Source of the DNA: Oscillospiraceae bacterium
GTDB taxonomy: Bacteria; Bacillota; Clostridia; Oscillospirales; Oscillospiraceae
Length of the DNA stretch: 37,012 nt
Direction of reading: 5' to 3'
NCBI GenBank assembly: GCA_017524845.1
Contig: JAFXUU010000041.1
Span: 1-37,012, forward strand
A model generated the notes under the pieces. That model saw only the letters and a program-made list of their open reading frames with translations, was not told where the DNA came from and did no database searches. A program made the position numbers and the translations under genes. Below, piece after piece: positions 30,207 to 37,012 of this stretch; the stretch's first letter is position 1, and each line of letters begins with the position of its first letter.

Positions 30207-31079
30207 CTAATATTCGACGTCTTCCCCGAGCGGCTTATCCAGCAGCTCCGGCTCCTCCAGCAGCTTCTTCAGCAGGCGCACGGTCTTGGAGAAATAATAT
30301 CCGTCGGCGATCCGCTCGTCCACCGTGAGGCCGAGATCGATGGAATCCCGCATCTCACAGCTGCCGTCCTCCCCGAAGAAGGGGCGCTTTTTCCGCTCGC
30401 CCACCACCAGGAACACGGAGTTGGTGCCCCAGTTCGTGAGATGGTGGTAGCCCGCGTGGAGCTTGATGGAGCCCAGGTTCGTGAGCACCACCGTGCAGTA
30501 ATAGGGGTCCGTCTCAATGAGGGAGGCGGGGACCCGGCCGTGGATATCCAGGCGGGTGATGACCCACACGATGAACTTGGAGAGGAAGCGGGGCATGCGG
30601 TTGAACATGTCCATGCTCTCCGTGGAGGAATCCGCCTTCTCGCTCCTGCCCGCCGTGATCTGGGCCACGATCTTCTCCCGGATGCTGTCCATGGTGTCCT
30701 CCGGCTCGAAGCGGAGCTTGGCCAGCGCCTCGGCCCCGTTGTCGGAAAATTCCTTCTTCACCACGAAGGCGGCGGTGAGCTCGTTTCGCTGATACATGTT
30801 CTTGTTGGCGATAAAGCGGTTCATCTTCGGCCGCAGCTGGCAGGCCTTGGCGGCCGCCGCCACGATCACGTAAAACAGCTTCAGGGGATATTTCGGCCCG
30901 TCCGCGTTTTTCCTGTCCAGATAGGCGCTGAGATTCGTCAGATCGATGCGCTCGGAGATGTAGGCTTCGTTGTCGCAGCGGTTGGGATACAGCAGCGGGA
31001 CGATGAAATGCATGGAGTCCAGGTCCCGCAGCAGCGTCCCGTCCTTCCGGTCGCCGAAGCGGCGTTTCGTCTTTTCCAT
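30207..31079 (-). CDS. Stand-alone E2/CAT-fold acyltransferase-like protein with altered active site
   Basis: The 290-residue protein resembles the catalytic domain of 2-oxoacid dehydrogenase E2 or chloramphenicol acetyltransferase. MHFIVPLLYPNRCDNEAYISERIDLTNL is near the start, KLFYVIVAAAAKACQLRPKMNRFI follows, and VVLTNLGSIKLHAGYHHLTNWGTNSVF precedes the C-terminal motif. That motif reads DERIADG (residues 254-260); the usual form is DHRxxDG, so the catalytic His is Glu255. There is no lipoyl or peripheral-subunit-binding domain and no E1 or E3 gene nearby. It is therefore not a normal dehydrogenase component. It could bind an acyl compound or act by another mechanism. AAGGAA precedes the ATG. 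Confidence 0.8.
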   Translation of the reverse strand: MEKTKRRFGDRKDGTLLRDLDSMHFIVPLLYPNRCDNEAYISERIDLTNLSAYLDRKNADGPKYPLKLFYVIVAAAAKACQLRPKMNRFIANKNMYQRNELTAAFVVKKEFSDNGAEALAKLRFEPEDTMDSIREKIVAQITAGRSEKADSSTESMDMFNRMPRFLSKFIVWVITRLDIHGRVPASLIETDPYYCTVVLTNLGSIKLHAGYHHLTNWGTNSVFLVVGERKKRPFFGEDGSCEMRDSIDLGLTVDERIADGYYFSKTVRLLKKLLEEPELLDKPLGEDVEY

Positions 31080-31292
31080 ATCTGTTCCTTCATTATTCGT
31101 TGCTGAGACTGTTAAAACAGCCTCGCAGAGTTCGCGCCCGCGGGCGCGAATAAAGTGGGATCATTTTCTGCGAGGACATGCGCCTCGCAGAAAATACTTC
31201 TCACGGAGCGGACTGTGGGCCCCAAAGGGGCCTGCGGGGAGCGGAGTGTGATCCTTCTCAACGCGAAGCCCAGCGAAGCGGGTTCGCGTTGA
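31080..31292 (-). other. Structured intergenic region between the glycyl radical enzyme and E2-like genes
   Basis: Four inverted repeats are packed in 213 bp. Their positions are 31259-31291 (9-bp stem just after the glycyl radical enzyme stop), around 31218-31230 (GGCCCC/GGGGCC), 31164-31194 (12-bp perfect stem with 7-nt loop and TTTT/AAAA ends, terminator-like) and the 20-bp perfect palindrome at 31131-31150. A near-direct repeat GGAGCGGACTGTG/GGAGCGGAGTGTG flanks the second. The 17-bp word at 31120-31136 also occurs before cobT. No open frame is convincing. It may be a mobile repeat or a structured RNA. Confidence 0.6.
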
Positions 31293-33746
31293 CTAAAATT
31301 TGTTCTCGTTCCGGGAAATGATGTCGTTCTGCAGGTCGGTTCCCAGCTCGACGAAATAGGCGCTGTAGCCCGCGATGCGCACCACCAGGTCCCGATACTG
31401 CGCCGGGTCCCGCTGGGCCGCCCGGAGGGTGTCCGTGTCCACCACGTTGTACTGCACCTCCAGGCCGCCGTTTTCAAAATATTCCTTCGTCATGTCCCGC
31501 ACCTTCTCCATGCCCTCGTCGTTGCTGAGCACCGAGGGGTGGAGCCGGAGGTTCAGGGCGATGCCGCCCATGTAGTGATGGTGGTCGAACACGCAGCAGG
31601 ATTCGAACACGGCGGTGGGCCCGTTTTTGTCCCGGCTCTGGGCGGGGCTCATGGCGTCGGCGATGGGGGTGCCGGTCTTCCGCCCGTCGGGGGTGGCGAA
31701 GGTGATGTAGCCCTGGGCCACGTGGTCGCTGGCTCCGTAGAGCCCGGCCTTGTAGACCCTGCTGCGGGTGGAGTGACATTCCCGGCAGCAGTCGTAATAC
31801 AGCTCCACGCACCACTTCAGCTCCTCGTCCACATAGGGGTCGTTGTTGCCGTAGTGGGGGACCTCGCTGAGGATGCGCTGGCGCAGGGGCTCATAGCCCT
31901 CCCAATTCGCCATCCAGGCGTCGTATAGCTCCCGGGTGGTGATGAGCTTCTTGTCGAAGCACATGTACTTGATGGTGGAGATGCTGTCCGCCACGGTGGC
32001 GAGGCCGGTGGCCGTGCCCCCGTAGGAGTTGTAGCGGGCCCCGCCGTTCACCACGTCCCTGCCCTTAGCCATGCAGTCGTCGATGGAGATGCTGAGGATG
32101 GCCTGCTGGGCGCAGTGCTGGCTGATGCTCTCGGCGTAGTTGTTGGTGGAGATGAACATCCGCATCACGTGATGGGCCATCTTCGCGATGGCGTCCTTCA
32201 CCTGCTCTATGGAGGTCATGTTGTAGAGATAGTCCGTGGTGACGCTGGCCTGCTCCCCGTTGAAGGGGTTGACGCCGTTGTTGAGGGCCATGTTCAGGAT
32301 GCCGCCCCACCAGACGCTGGCGTGGGGGGGATGCATGCCGTTGGGGGCGGGATAGTCCTTCCCGCAGCAGACGATCTCCTGGCAGCCGATGATGCCGTAG
32401 TCCCTGGCGTCCTCCAGGCTCATGCCCAGCTCGCTCATGAGGGAGGGGATGATGACCTCGTCGTTCTGATACAGGGGCAGGCCGCCCACCAGCTTCGAGG
32501 TCTCCAGGGCGATCTCCCACAGCTTGTCGGGGCTGTTTTTGTTGAAGCGCAGGGAAATGGTGGGGTCGTGGAGCTTCAGGCGGCCCACCGTCTCCAGCAC
32601 CATGTAGGTGACGGGGTTCGTGGCGTCCTCCCCGGTCTTCGGGTCCACGCCCCCCAGGGTGGTGTGCTGATAGGTGTTGCCGATGCCGGTGGTGTTCACC
32701 AGCTTGGCGGGGCCCGCGCCGTAGAAGCAGTTGGCCTTCAGGAAGAAGGCGTCCACCAGCTCCTGGGCTTCGTCCAGGGTGATGGTCCCTTCCTCCAGGT
32801 CCTTTTTCAGATAGGGCCAGGTGTATTGGTCGAAGCGGCCCAGGGCGGGGGAGGGGAACACGCTCTCGATCTGGATCATCACCTGGTACATCATGGTGCC
32901 CTGCACGGCCTCCCGGAAGTTCCTCGCCGGGTTTTCGCTGAGCCAGAGAAGTCCCTCGGCCATCCGCTCCAGCTCCGCCTTCCGCTTCGGGTCCTTCTCC
33001 GCCGAAGCCTTGTCGGCGCAGGCGGCGGCGTAGCGCTTCACCAGGGTCATGGCCCCGTCGCAGGTGATGAGGACGCTTTCGTAGAAGCTGTTTTTCTCCA
33101 CGTCCTCCCCCATGAGGTTGCCGTAGTGCTCGTCCAGCCAACGCTGGGCCTGATCCCGGATGGCCCTGTAGCCCACCCGGAGGATCTTTTCATAGCCCGC
33201 CACCAGATGCCCCGCGGGGAGGGCGATGAGGCCCATGCCGCCCCCGTCCACATAGCTGGATACGTTCAGCCGCTTCAGCTCCGCGTGGTGCCGGGGCTGC
33301 CAGGCGTCCGCCACGGTGCCCACCTTCCGGTGCTCCCACCAGGGCAGCAGCTCCTTCAGGACCTGGTAGTCCTCATAGCTGATGGTGTTGCGCAGCTCCT
33401 CCGAGTCGGGATTGTGGTACAGCCCGTCCTCCCGGAGCTCCCACTCCCCGTTTTCGATGGGCTCCATGAGCCAGTCGGAGATGCCCCACTCGGGATACTG
33501 GGGGCTGGAGAAGAAATGGGGGCCCTTGTTGCCCACGATGATCTCGAAATCCTCCACCAGCACGGTCATCTTCTCGCAGAGGGCCTTGAAGGCCAGGGGC
33601 CTTTTCAGGATGGGGGGCAGATATTCGTTCGCCTGATACGCCTCGGTGACGATCTTCAGGCGCTCGGCGTCGTAGCGGATGACGCGGTCGCGGATGAGCT
33701 CCCGCAGCTTCCGTATGCGGTCGGTTGCCGGACGGAACGTATACAT
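31293..33746 (-). CDS. Glycyl radical enzyme of the pyruvate formate-lyase superfamily, substrate unknown
   Basis: The 817-residue protein would perform radical chemistry anaerobically, such as dehydration, C-N, C-S or C-C cleavage, or decarboxylation. Gly793 in RIAGYSAYF is the radical site, 24 residues from the end. The catalytic loop is GIIGCQEIVCCGKDYPAPNG, with thiyl Cys455 and Glu457. Many dehydratase-type members have GCVEP, so Gln456 and the Cys460-Cys461 pair are unusual. The Cys-x-Glu arrangement favours a dehydratase-like class over PFL itself, whose active Cys pair is adjacent. No radical-SAM activase gene is in the window. AAGGAGG precedes the ATG, and a divergent MBL-fold gene shares the upstream region. 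Confidence 0.9.
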   Translation of the reverse strand: MYTFRPATDRIRKLRELIRDRVIRYDAERLKIVTEAYQANEYLPPILKRPLAFKALCEKMTVLVEDFEIIVGNKGPHFFSSPQYPEWGISDWLMEPIENGEWELREDGLYHNPDSEELRNTISYEDYQVLKELLPWWEHRKVGTVADAWQPRHHAELKRLNVSSYVDGGGMGLIALPAGHLVAGYEKILRVGYRAIRDQAQRWLDEHYGNLMGEDVEKNSFYESVLITCDGAMTLVKRYAAACADKASAEKDPKRKAELERMAEGLLWLSENPARNFREAVQGTMMYQVMIQIESVFPSPALGRFDQYTWPYLKKDLEEGTITLDEAQELVDAFFLKANCFYGAGPAKLVNTTGIGNTYQHTTLGGVDPKTGEDATNPVTYMVLETVGRLKLHDPTISLRFNKNSPDKLWEIALETSKLVGGLPLYQNDEVIIPSLMSELGMSLEDARDYGIIGCQEIVCCGKDYPAPNGMHPPHASVWWGGILNMALNNGVNPFNGEQASVTTDYLYNMTSIEQVKDAIAKMAHHVMRMFISTNNYAESISQHCAQQAILSISIDDCMAKGRDVVNGGARYNSYGGTATGLATVADSISTIKYMCFDKKLITTRELYDAWMANWEGYEPLRQRILSEVPHYGNNDPYVDEELKWCVELYYDCCRECHSTRSRVYKAGLYGASDHVAQGYITFATPDGRKTGTPIADAMSPAQSRDKNGPTAVFESCCVFDHHHYMGGIALNLRLHPSVLSNDEGMEKVRDMTKEYFENGGLEVQYNVVDTDTLRAAQRDPAQYRDLVVRIAGYSAYFVELGTDLQNDIISRNENKF

Positions 33747-33785
33747 GGTTCGGACCTCCTTCAGACGGTTCCCGTTCTGAGAATA

Positions 33786-33814
33786 ATTATAATATAAGGC
33801 TTGCGGTTTTGCAA
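33786..33814 (-). promoter_or_regulatory. Promoter for the glycyl radical enzyme gene
   Basis: On the minus strand TTGCAA (33814-33809) and TATAAT (33791-33786) are 17 bp apart. A weaker plus-strand set, TTGCGG (33801-33806) with TAAACT (33825-33830), overlaps it and could serve the MBL-fold gene. Face-to-face overlap means the two units may compete or share control. Confidence 0.7.
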
Positions 33815-33896
33815 TCGCCTATGATAAACTGTCGGAAAGGAAACCATCCCACAACGCGGCGCAAGCCCGGATAACTGAAAAAGGAGAATCACGAAC

Positions 33897-34850
33897 ATGA
33901 GTATGGAAGTTCGCCTCAACACCCACGGCCCCGGAAAGCTGAAGACCCTCGCCATGATCTCCGACGAGGCCGGCTTCAACGTGGTCAGCACCCTCATCTT
34001 CGGCGAGAAGGACGCCGTCCTGATCGACTGCCAGTGGACCCGCTCCAACGCCTACCGGGTCATCGCCGAGATCTGCGAAAGGAACCTGAACCTGACGGCC
34101 GTCTTCGCCACCCACGCCCATCCCGACCATTACTGGGGCATCGGCCACGTGAAGGAAGCCTTCCCCGACACCGTCTGCTACGCCATGGAGGAGGACATCG
34201 AGACCATCGACGCCCAGTTCGGCGACAAGGTGGAGCACTGGGAGAGCATCATCGGCAAGGTGAACCTCTGCCGGGCCGACCGGTATCCCAAGCTCACCCC
34301 CCTGCCCAAGGACAACAAGATCATGCTGGAGGGCGAGGAGATCATCGTCTTCCCCCAGGTCTGGGGCGACCTGCAGTACAACACCGTGGTCTGGGTCCCC
34401 TCCATCAGCACCGTTATCGGCTCCGACGTCCTGTTCTCTAACGCCCATCCCTTCACCTGCGAGGTCAGCGCCAACGGCCGCAAGAAGTGGATCGACGCGC
34501 TGGACAAGATGGAGGCCCTGGGCGCCGAGGTGGTCATCCCCGGCCACATGAAGCACGGCGAGCCCTTCGACGAGCGCAGCTACAAGTTCACCCGGGACTA
34601 CCTGGTCGCCACCGACGAGGAGCTGGACAAGGTCAAGGCGAAATACGGCATCACCAGGGACGGCGAAGTGAACGAGATGGCCATGAAGGAGTTTTTCTAC
34701 GACATGTGCATGCGCTTCCCCGACGCCATCCTCATCTACCTCTCCAACGACATGAATTCCTCCGTCTTCCTGGGCGGCCGCGAGTGGAACTGGAACAACC
34801 TCAACGACGGCCCGGATATGACCGGCATCAACACCTCCATCCACAGATAA
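33897..34850 (+). CDS. MBL-fold metallo-hydrolase
   Basis: The protein has 317 residues, is cytoplasmic, and probably binds two metals. The metal motif THAHPDHYWG places His73, His75, Asp77 and His78. Later IGSDVLF supplies an Asp, and VVIPGHMKHGE a further His. The N-terminal FNVVSTLIFGEKDAVLIDCQWTRS is a normal beta-lactamase-fold beginning. The last 80 residues (from about 240) extend beyond the core fold with no known motif. Substrate is unknown; thioesterase-, lactonase- or glyoxalase-like activities are all possible. AAAAGGAGAA precedes the ATG. It is divergent from the glycyl radical enzyme and 5 bp ahead of pyrR. Confidence 0.88.
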   Translation: MSMEVRLNTHGPGKLKTLAMISDEAGFNVVSTLIFGEKDAVLIDCQWTRSNAYRVIAEICERNLNLTAVFATHAHPDHYWGIGHVKEAFPDTVCYAMEEDIETIDAQFGDKVEHWESIIGKVNLCRADRYPKLTPLPKDNKIMLEGEEIIVFPQVWGDLQYNTVVWVPSISTVIGSDVLFSNAHPFTCEVSANGRKKWIDALDKMEALGAEVVIPGHMKHGEPFDERSYKFTRDYLVATDEELDKVKAKYGITRDGEVNEMAMKEFFYDMCMRFPDAILIYLSNDMNSSVFLGGREWNWNNLNDGPDMTGINTSIHR

Positions 34851-34855
34851 GGGCC

Positions 34856-35410
34856 GTGTACGTTCAGAAAGCCGTTCTTCTGGACGCCGGGGCCATGGAG
34901 CGCAGCCTGATGCGCATCAGCCACGAGATCGTGGAGCGGAACGCTCCCTGCGAGGGCCTCTGCGTCGTGGGGGTCTACCGGCGGGGCGCCGTCCTGGCGG
35001 AGAAGATCGCCCGGAACGTGGAGAAGATCACCGGCAAAGCGCCCCTCCTGGGCGCCCTGGACATCAGCCTCTACCGGGACGATCTCAGCGAGCTGGGGGA
35101 ACAGCCCAGCGTGGCCGCCGGGAGCCTCGGCTTCGAGGTCCGGGGGAAGACCGTGGTCCTGGTGGACGACGTGCTCTACACCGGGCGCACCGCGAGAGCC
35201 GCCATCGAGGCGGTGATCCGCCGGGGCAGGCCCGCCGCCATCCAGCTGGCCGTGCTCATCGACCGGGGCCACCGGGAGCTGCCCATCCGGGCGGACTACA
35301 CGGGGAAGAACGTCCCCACCTCCAGGCGGGAGCTCATCGAGGTCCGGGTGGAAAAGTACGACGGCGTGCAGGAGGTCGCCCTTCTGGAAAAAAGGGAAGA
35401 ACAGCGCTGA
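34856..35410 (+). CDS. pyrR: PyrR: pyrimidine attenuation regulator / uracil phosphoribosyltransferase
   Basis: The 184-residue protein is best started at GTG 34856, giving MYVQKAVLLDAGAMERSLMRISHEIVERN, aligned with known PyrR N-termini. The PRPP loop is VVLVDDVLYTGRTARAA, and DYTGKNVPTSRRELIEV matches the DFVGKNVPTS motif. PyrR binds pyr mRNA in response to UMP and has weak uracil phosphoribosyltransferase activity. No pyrimidine genes or PyrR-binding hairpins are recognisable nearby, so it is either a regulator acting elsewhere or a salvage enzyme. It is likely cotranscribed with the MBL-fold gene. Confidence 0.93.
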   Translation: MYVQKAVLLDAGAMERSLMRISHEIVERNAPCEGLCVVGVYRRGAVLAEKIARNVEKITGKAPLLGALDISLYRDDLSELGEQPSVAAGSLGFEVRGKTVVLVDDVLYTGRTARAAIEAVIRRGRPAAIQLAVLIDRGHRELPIRADYTGKNVPTSRRELIEVRVEKYDGVQEVALLEKREEQR

Positions 35411-35429
35411 ATAAGCGTTGAATATGCAT

Positions 35430-35465
35430 CGTGGCCGCCGGGCATTTCCGTGTCCGGCGGCCACG
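35430..35465 (+). terminator. Hairpin after pyrR
   Basis: A perfect 12-bp stem (35430-35441 with 35454-35465, 12-nt loop) starts 20 nt after the pyrR stop. It lacks a T-run and is called a terminator by position and strength. Confidence 0.55.
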
Positions 35466-35532
35466 TCATGCCCCGGGGTTCCGACGGGTGGAAGCAGCCG
35501 AAGAAAATGCCGGATTTGCCGCACGGTTGCGC

Positions 35533-35561
35533 TTGACAAACCGCAAAGCGAATGATACTCT
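35533..35561 (+). promoter_or_regulatory. Promoter for the cobalamin riboswitch and cobaltochelatase gene
   Basis: TTGACA (35533-35538) is followed after 17 bp by TACTCT (35556-35561). The predicted start near 35568 lies about 25 nt ahead of the riboswitch. The 502-bp gap 35411-35912 is thus filled by the pyrR hairpin, this promoter, the riboswitch and its terminator. Confidence 0.65.
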
Positions 35562-35591
35562 TTGTAAGATAAATGTAATCAAAACAGAATA

Positions 35592-35790
35592 GAGGCTCAG
35601 GTGCCCCGCCGTGCCCGAAGGGCAGCGCGGGGAGAATACGGGAACCGGGTGCAAATCCCGGACGGGACCGCCGCTGTGAGCGCCGAGAGTCCGCATCGAA
35701 GGCGAAAGCCGCCCACCGGTCATGCCGGGAAGGGAATGCGGAATCGTTATGAGGCGCGAGTCAGAAGACCTGCCGGAGCCTGGATGACGT
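35592..35790 (+). promoter_or_regulatory. Cobalamin riboswitch
   Basis: The conserved blocks occur in order: AGGCTCAGGTGCC at the 5' side, GGGAA then GGGTGCAAATCCCGGACGGGACCGCCGCTGT in the core (35640-35677), GAGAGTCCGC, and the B12-box-like GAGTCAGAAGACCTGCC (35758-35774). Intervening helices such as GTGCCCGAAGGGCAGC can be drawn. Adenosylcobalamin or a related cobamide should stabilise it and turn off the downstream gene through the terminator at 35835-35869. Confidence 0.95.
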
Positions 35791-35834
35791 ACCCCACGGA
35801 CTATGGGCCCAAGTGTCGATTTGCGCAGAGATAC

Positions 35835-35869
35835 GGCTGCGGGTATTTATATGCCCGCAGCCTGTTTTT
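35835..35869 (+). terminator. Riboswitch expression-platform terminator
   Basis: A 9-bp stem GGCTGCGGG/CCCGCAGCC (35835-35843 with 35854-35862) is followed by TGTTTTT. It ends 44 nt before the cobaltochelatase ATG and is the evident off-switch. Confidence 0.88.
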
Positions 35870-35912
35870 GCGTGAAAAGATAGATGTTAGGAAGGAAAGG
35901 AAAGGAAAAGAC

Positions 35913-37012
35913 ATGAAACGATTCCCCGCAAAAGCAATCCTGGCGCTGGCGCTTGCCGTCGTCCTGGTGCTGGGTCTCGGCGCGACCGCCTTCGCGGCGA
36001 CGACGGTGCTCAGCAACCAGAACCTGAAGGTGAACGGCGTCGCCGTGGACTGCGAGAAGTACAACATCGACGGCCGCAACTATTTCAAGCTCCGCGATCT
36101 GGCCGCCCTCCTGAACGGCACGAACAGCCAGTTCAACGTGGATTACGACTCGGCGAAGAAGCAGATGATCATCACCACCGGCGTGCCGTACACCACCACC
36201 CAGGGCGATGAGCTGAAGCTCGGCGAGGACAAGAGCGCCACCGCCGCGCCCAGCGTCCAGGCCGTCGTGATCGACGGCGAGGTCCGCGACGATCTGACCG
36301 CCTACAACATCGGCGGCTTCAACTTCTTCCAGCTCCGCGAGCTGGGCCAGGCCCTGGGCTTCTACGTCCACTACGACCAGGCCACCCGCACCGCCCTGGT
36401 GGACGAGGCCGAGGAGGACGAGGATTTCACCACCGGCGACGCGAGCCTGGACAATCCCCGCAATCAGGACGGCATCGGCGAGACCGAGGTCCTGGTGGTC
36501 TCCTTCGGCACCAGCTTCAACGACAGCCGCGTAGCCACCATCGGCGCCATTGAGGCCGCCATGGAAAAGGCCTTCCCCGGCTACAGCGTGCGCCGCGGCT
36601 TCACCGCCAACATCATCATCGATCACGTTTATCGCCGCGACGACGAGAAGATCGACGACATCACCGAGGCCCTGGACCGCGCCGTCGCCAACGGGGTCAA
36701 GAACCTGCTGGTCCAGCCCACCCATCTGATGAACGGCTATGAGTACACCGACGTTCAGGACGAGCTGAAAAAGTACGAGGACAAGTTCGACACCATCGTT
36801 CTGGGCGCCCCAATCCTGACCACGGACGAGGATTACGACGTGGTCATCAAGGCCATCACCGAGGGCACCAGGCAGTATCTGGACGGGGAGACCGCCATCT
36901 GCTTCATGGGCCACGGCACCGAGAACGCCTCCAACCACGTGTATGCCGACATGCAGGCCAAGCTTGCCGCCAAGGGCTATAAGGACTACTTCATCGGCAC
37001 CGTCGAGGCCGA
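35913..37012 (+). CDS. cbiK: Exported CbiK-type anaerobic cobaltochelatase with N-terminal stalk domains, 3' end missing
   Basis: At least 366 residues are visible and the frame stays open to the right edge. AAGGAAAGGAAAAG precedes ATG 35913. MKRFPAKAILALALAVVLVLGLGATAFAA is a clear signal peptide without a lipobox. Residues about 33-165 form two copper-amine-oxidase-N-like units: DGRNYFKLRDLAALLNG and GGFNFFQLRELGQALGF. CbiK begins near residue 193 with VLVVSFGTSFNDSR. His271 in QPTHLMNGYEY and His334 in FMGHGTENASNHVY match the metal-binding histidines of Salmonella CbiK. Cytoplasmic CbiK inserts cobalt into sirohydrochlorin; an exported form is unusual. Roughly 80-90 residues are probably missing. 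The cobalamin riboswitch controls it. Confidence 0.93.
   Translation, partial: MKRFPAKAILALALAVVLVLGLGATAFAATTVLSNQNLKVNGVAVDCEKYNIDGRNYFKLRDLAALLNGTNSQFNVDYDSAKKQMIITTGVPYTTTQGDELKLGEDKSATAAPSVQAVVIDGEVRDDLTAYNIGGFNFFQLRELGQALGFYVHYDQATRTALVDEAEEDEDFTTGDASLDNPRNQDGIGETEVLVVSFGTSFNDSRVATIGAIEAAMEKAFPGYSVRRGFTANIIIDHVYRRDDEKIDDITEALDRAVANGVKNLLVQPTHLMNGYEYTDVQDELKKYEDKFDTIVLGAPILTTDEDYDVVIKAITEGTRQYLDGETAICFMGHGTENASNHVYADMQAKLAAKGYKDYFIGTVEA

Noticed and set aside
30207..31079. E2 subunit of a pyruvate or branched-chain dehydrogenase complex
   Set aside because: No lipoyl or subunit-binding domain, catalytic His replaced, and no E1 or E3 genes nearby.
35466..35723. An 85-codon minus-strand open frame over the cobalamin riboswitch
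   Set aside because: The DNA is explained by the riboswitch and its promoter. The frame has no recognisable protein features.

Overview
The window is a 37 kb piece of a GC-rich chromosome, about two thirds G+C by eye. It probably comes from an anaerobic, gut-type Clostridia, Oscillospiraceae-like. The support is: lipoproteins with Clostridia-style lipoboxes and Ala/Pro/Thr linkers, copper-amine-oxidase-N (stalk) domains on exported proteins, a glycyl radical enzyme, guanine and cobalamin riboswitches, and intergenic palindromes with GCTTCCCC/GGGGAAGC cores. The genus is not determinable from the sequence alone. I saw no rRNA, tRNA, transposase, phage gene or CRISPR array.

Layout. 1-2263 (minus): end of a sugar-type ABC importer (binding lipoprotein, then ATPase running off the left edge). 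2487-5781 (plus): a FecCD-type metal-chelate importer (permease, ATPase, binding lipoprotein) behind a consensus promoter with a Fur-like palindrome. 5782-6145: a cluster of palindromic repeats. 6146-14896 (plus): an apparent operon with a heterodimeric ABC exporter, an exported stalk-domain/pseudo-deacetylase protein, a GH2 glycosidase and a GltS-type symporter. 14950-20970 (plus): purine salvage, with xpt, then a guanine riboswitch and terminator, then a nucleoside ABC importer (BMP lipoprotein, ATPase, two permeases). 21046-25341 (plus): overlapping cobamide nucleotide-loop genes, cobT-cobU-cobS-(small cobU-like)-cobC, and a TIM-barrel gene that is a candidate CbiR-type cobamide remodelling enzyme. 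25338-28479 (plus): larE-larB-larC for the nickel-pincer nucleotide cofactor plus a small membrane protein, with no larA in view. 28655-29290 (plus): a BrnT/BrnA toxin-antitoxin pair. 29450-33746 (minus): a lipoprotein, a stand-alone E2-like acyltransferase and a glycyl radical enzyme of unknown substrate. 33897-35410 (plus): an MBL-fold hydrolase and a solitary pyrR. 35533-37012 (plus): a cobalamin riboswitch controlling an exported CbiK-type cobaltochelatase, cut by the right edge.

How it fits together. The common theme is import and finishing of cofactors and metals: iron chelate, purine nucleosides, cobamide (nucleotide loop, possible remodelling, and an exported metal chelatase under B12 control) and nickel-pincer nucleotide. 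The most interesting parts are the cobamide module with a histidine-free CobU relative and a CbiR-like gene, the exported cobaltochelatase, the nickel-cofactor operon without its racemase and with a 30-histidine LarC, the glycyl radical enzyme with an atypical active-site loop and no activase, and a BrnT gene that looks leaderless.
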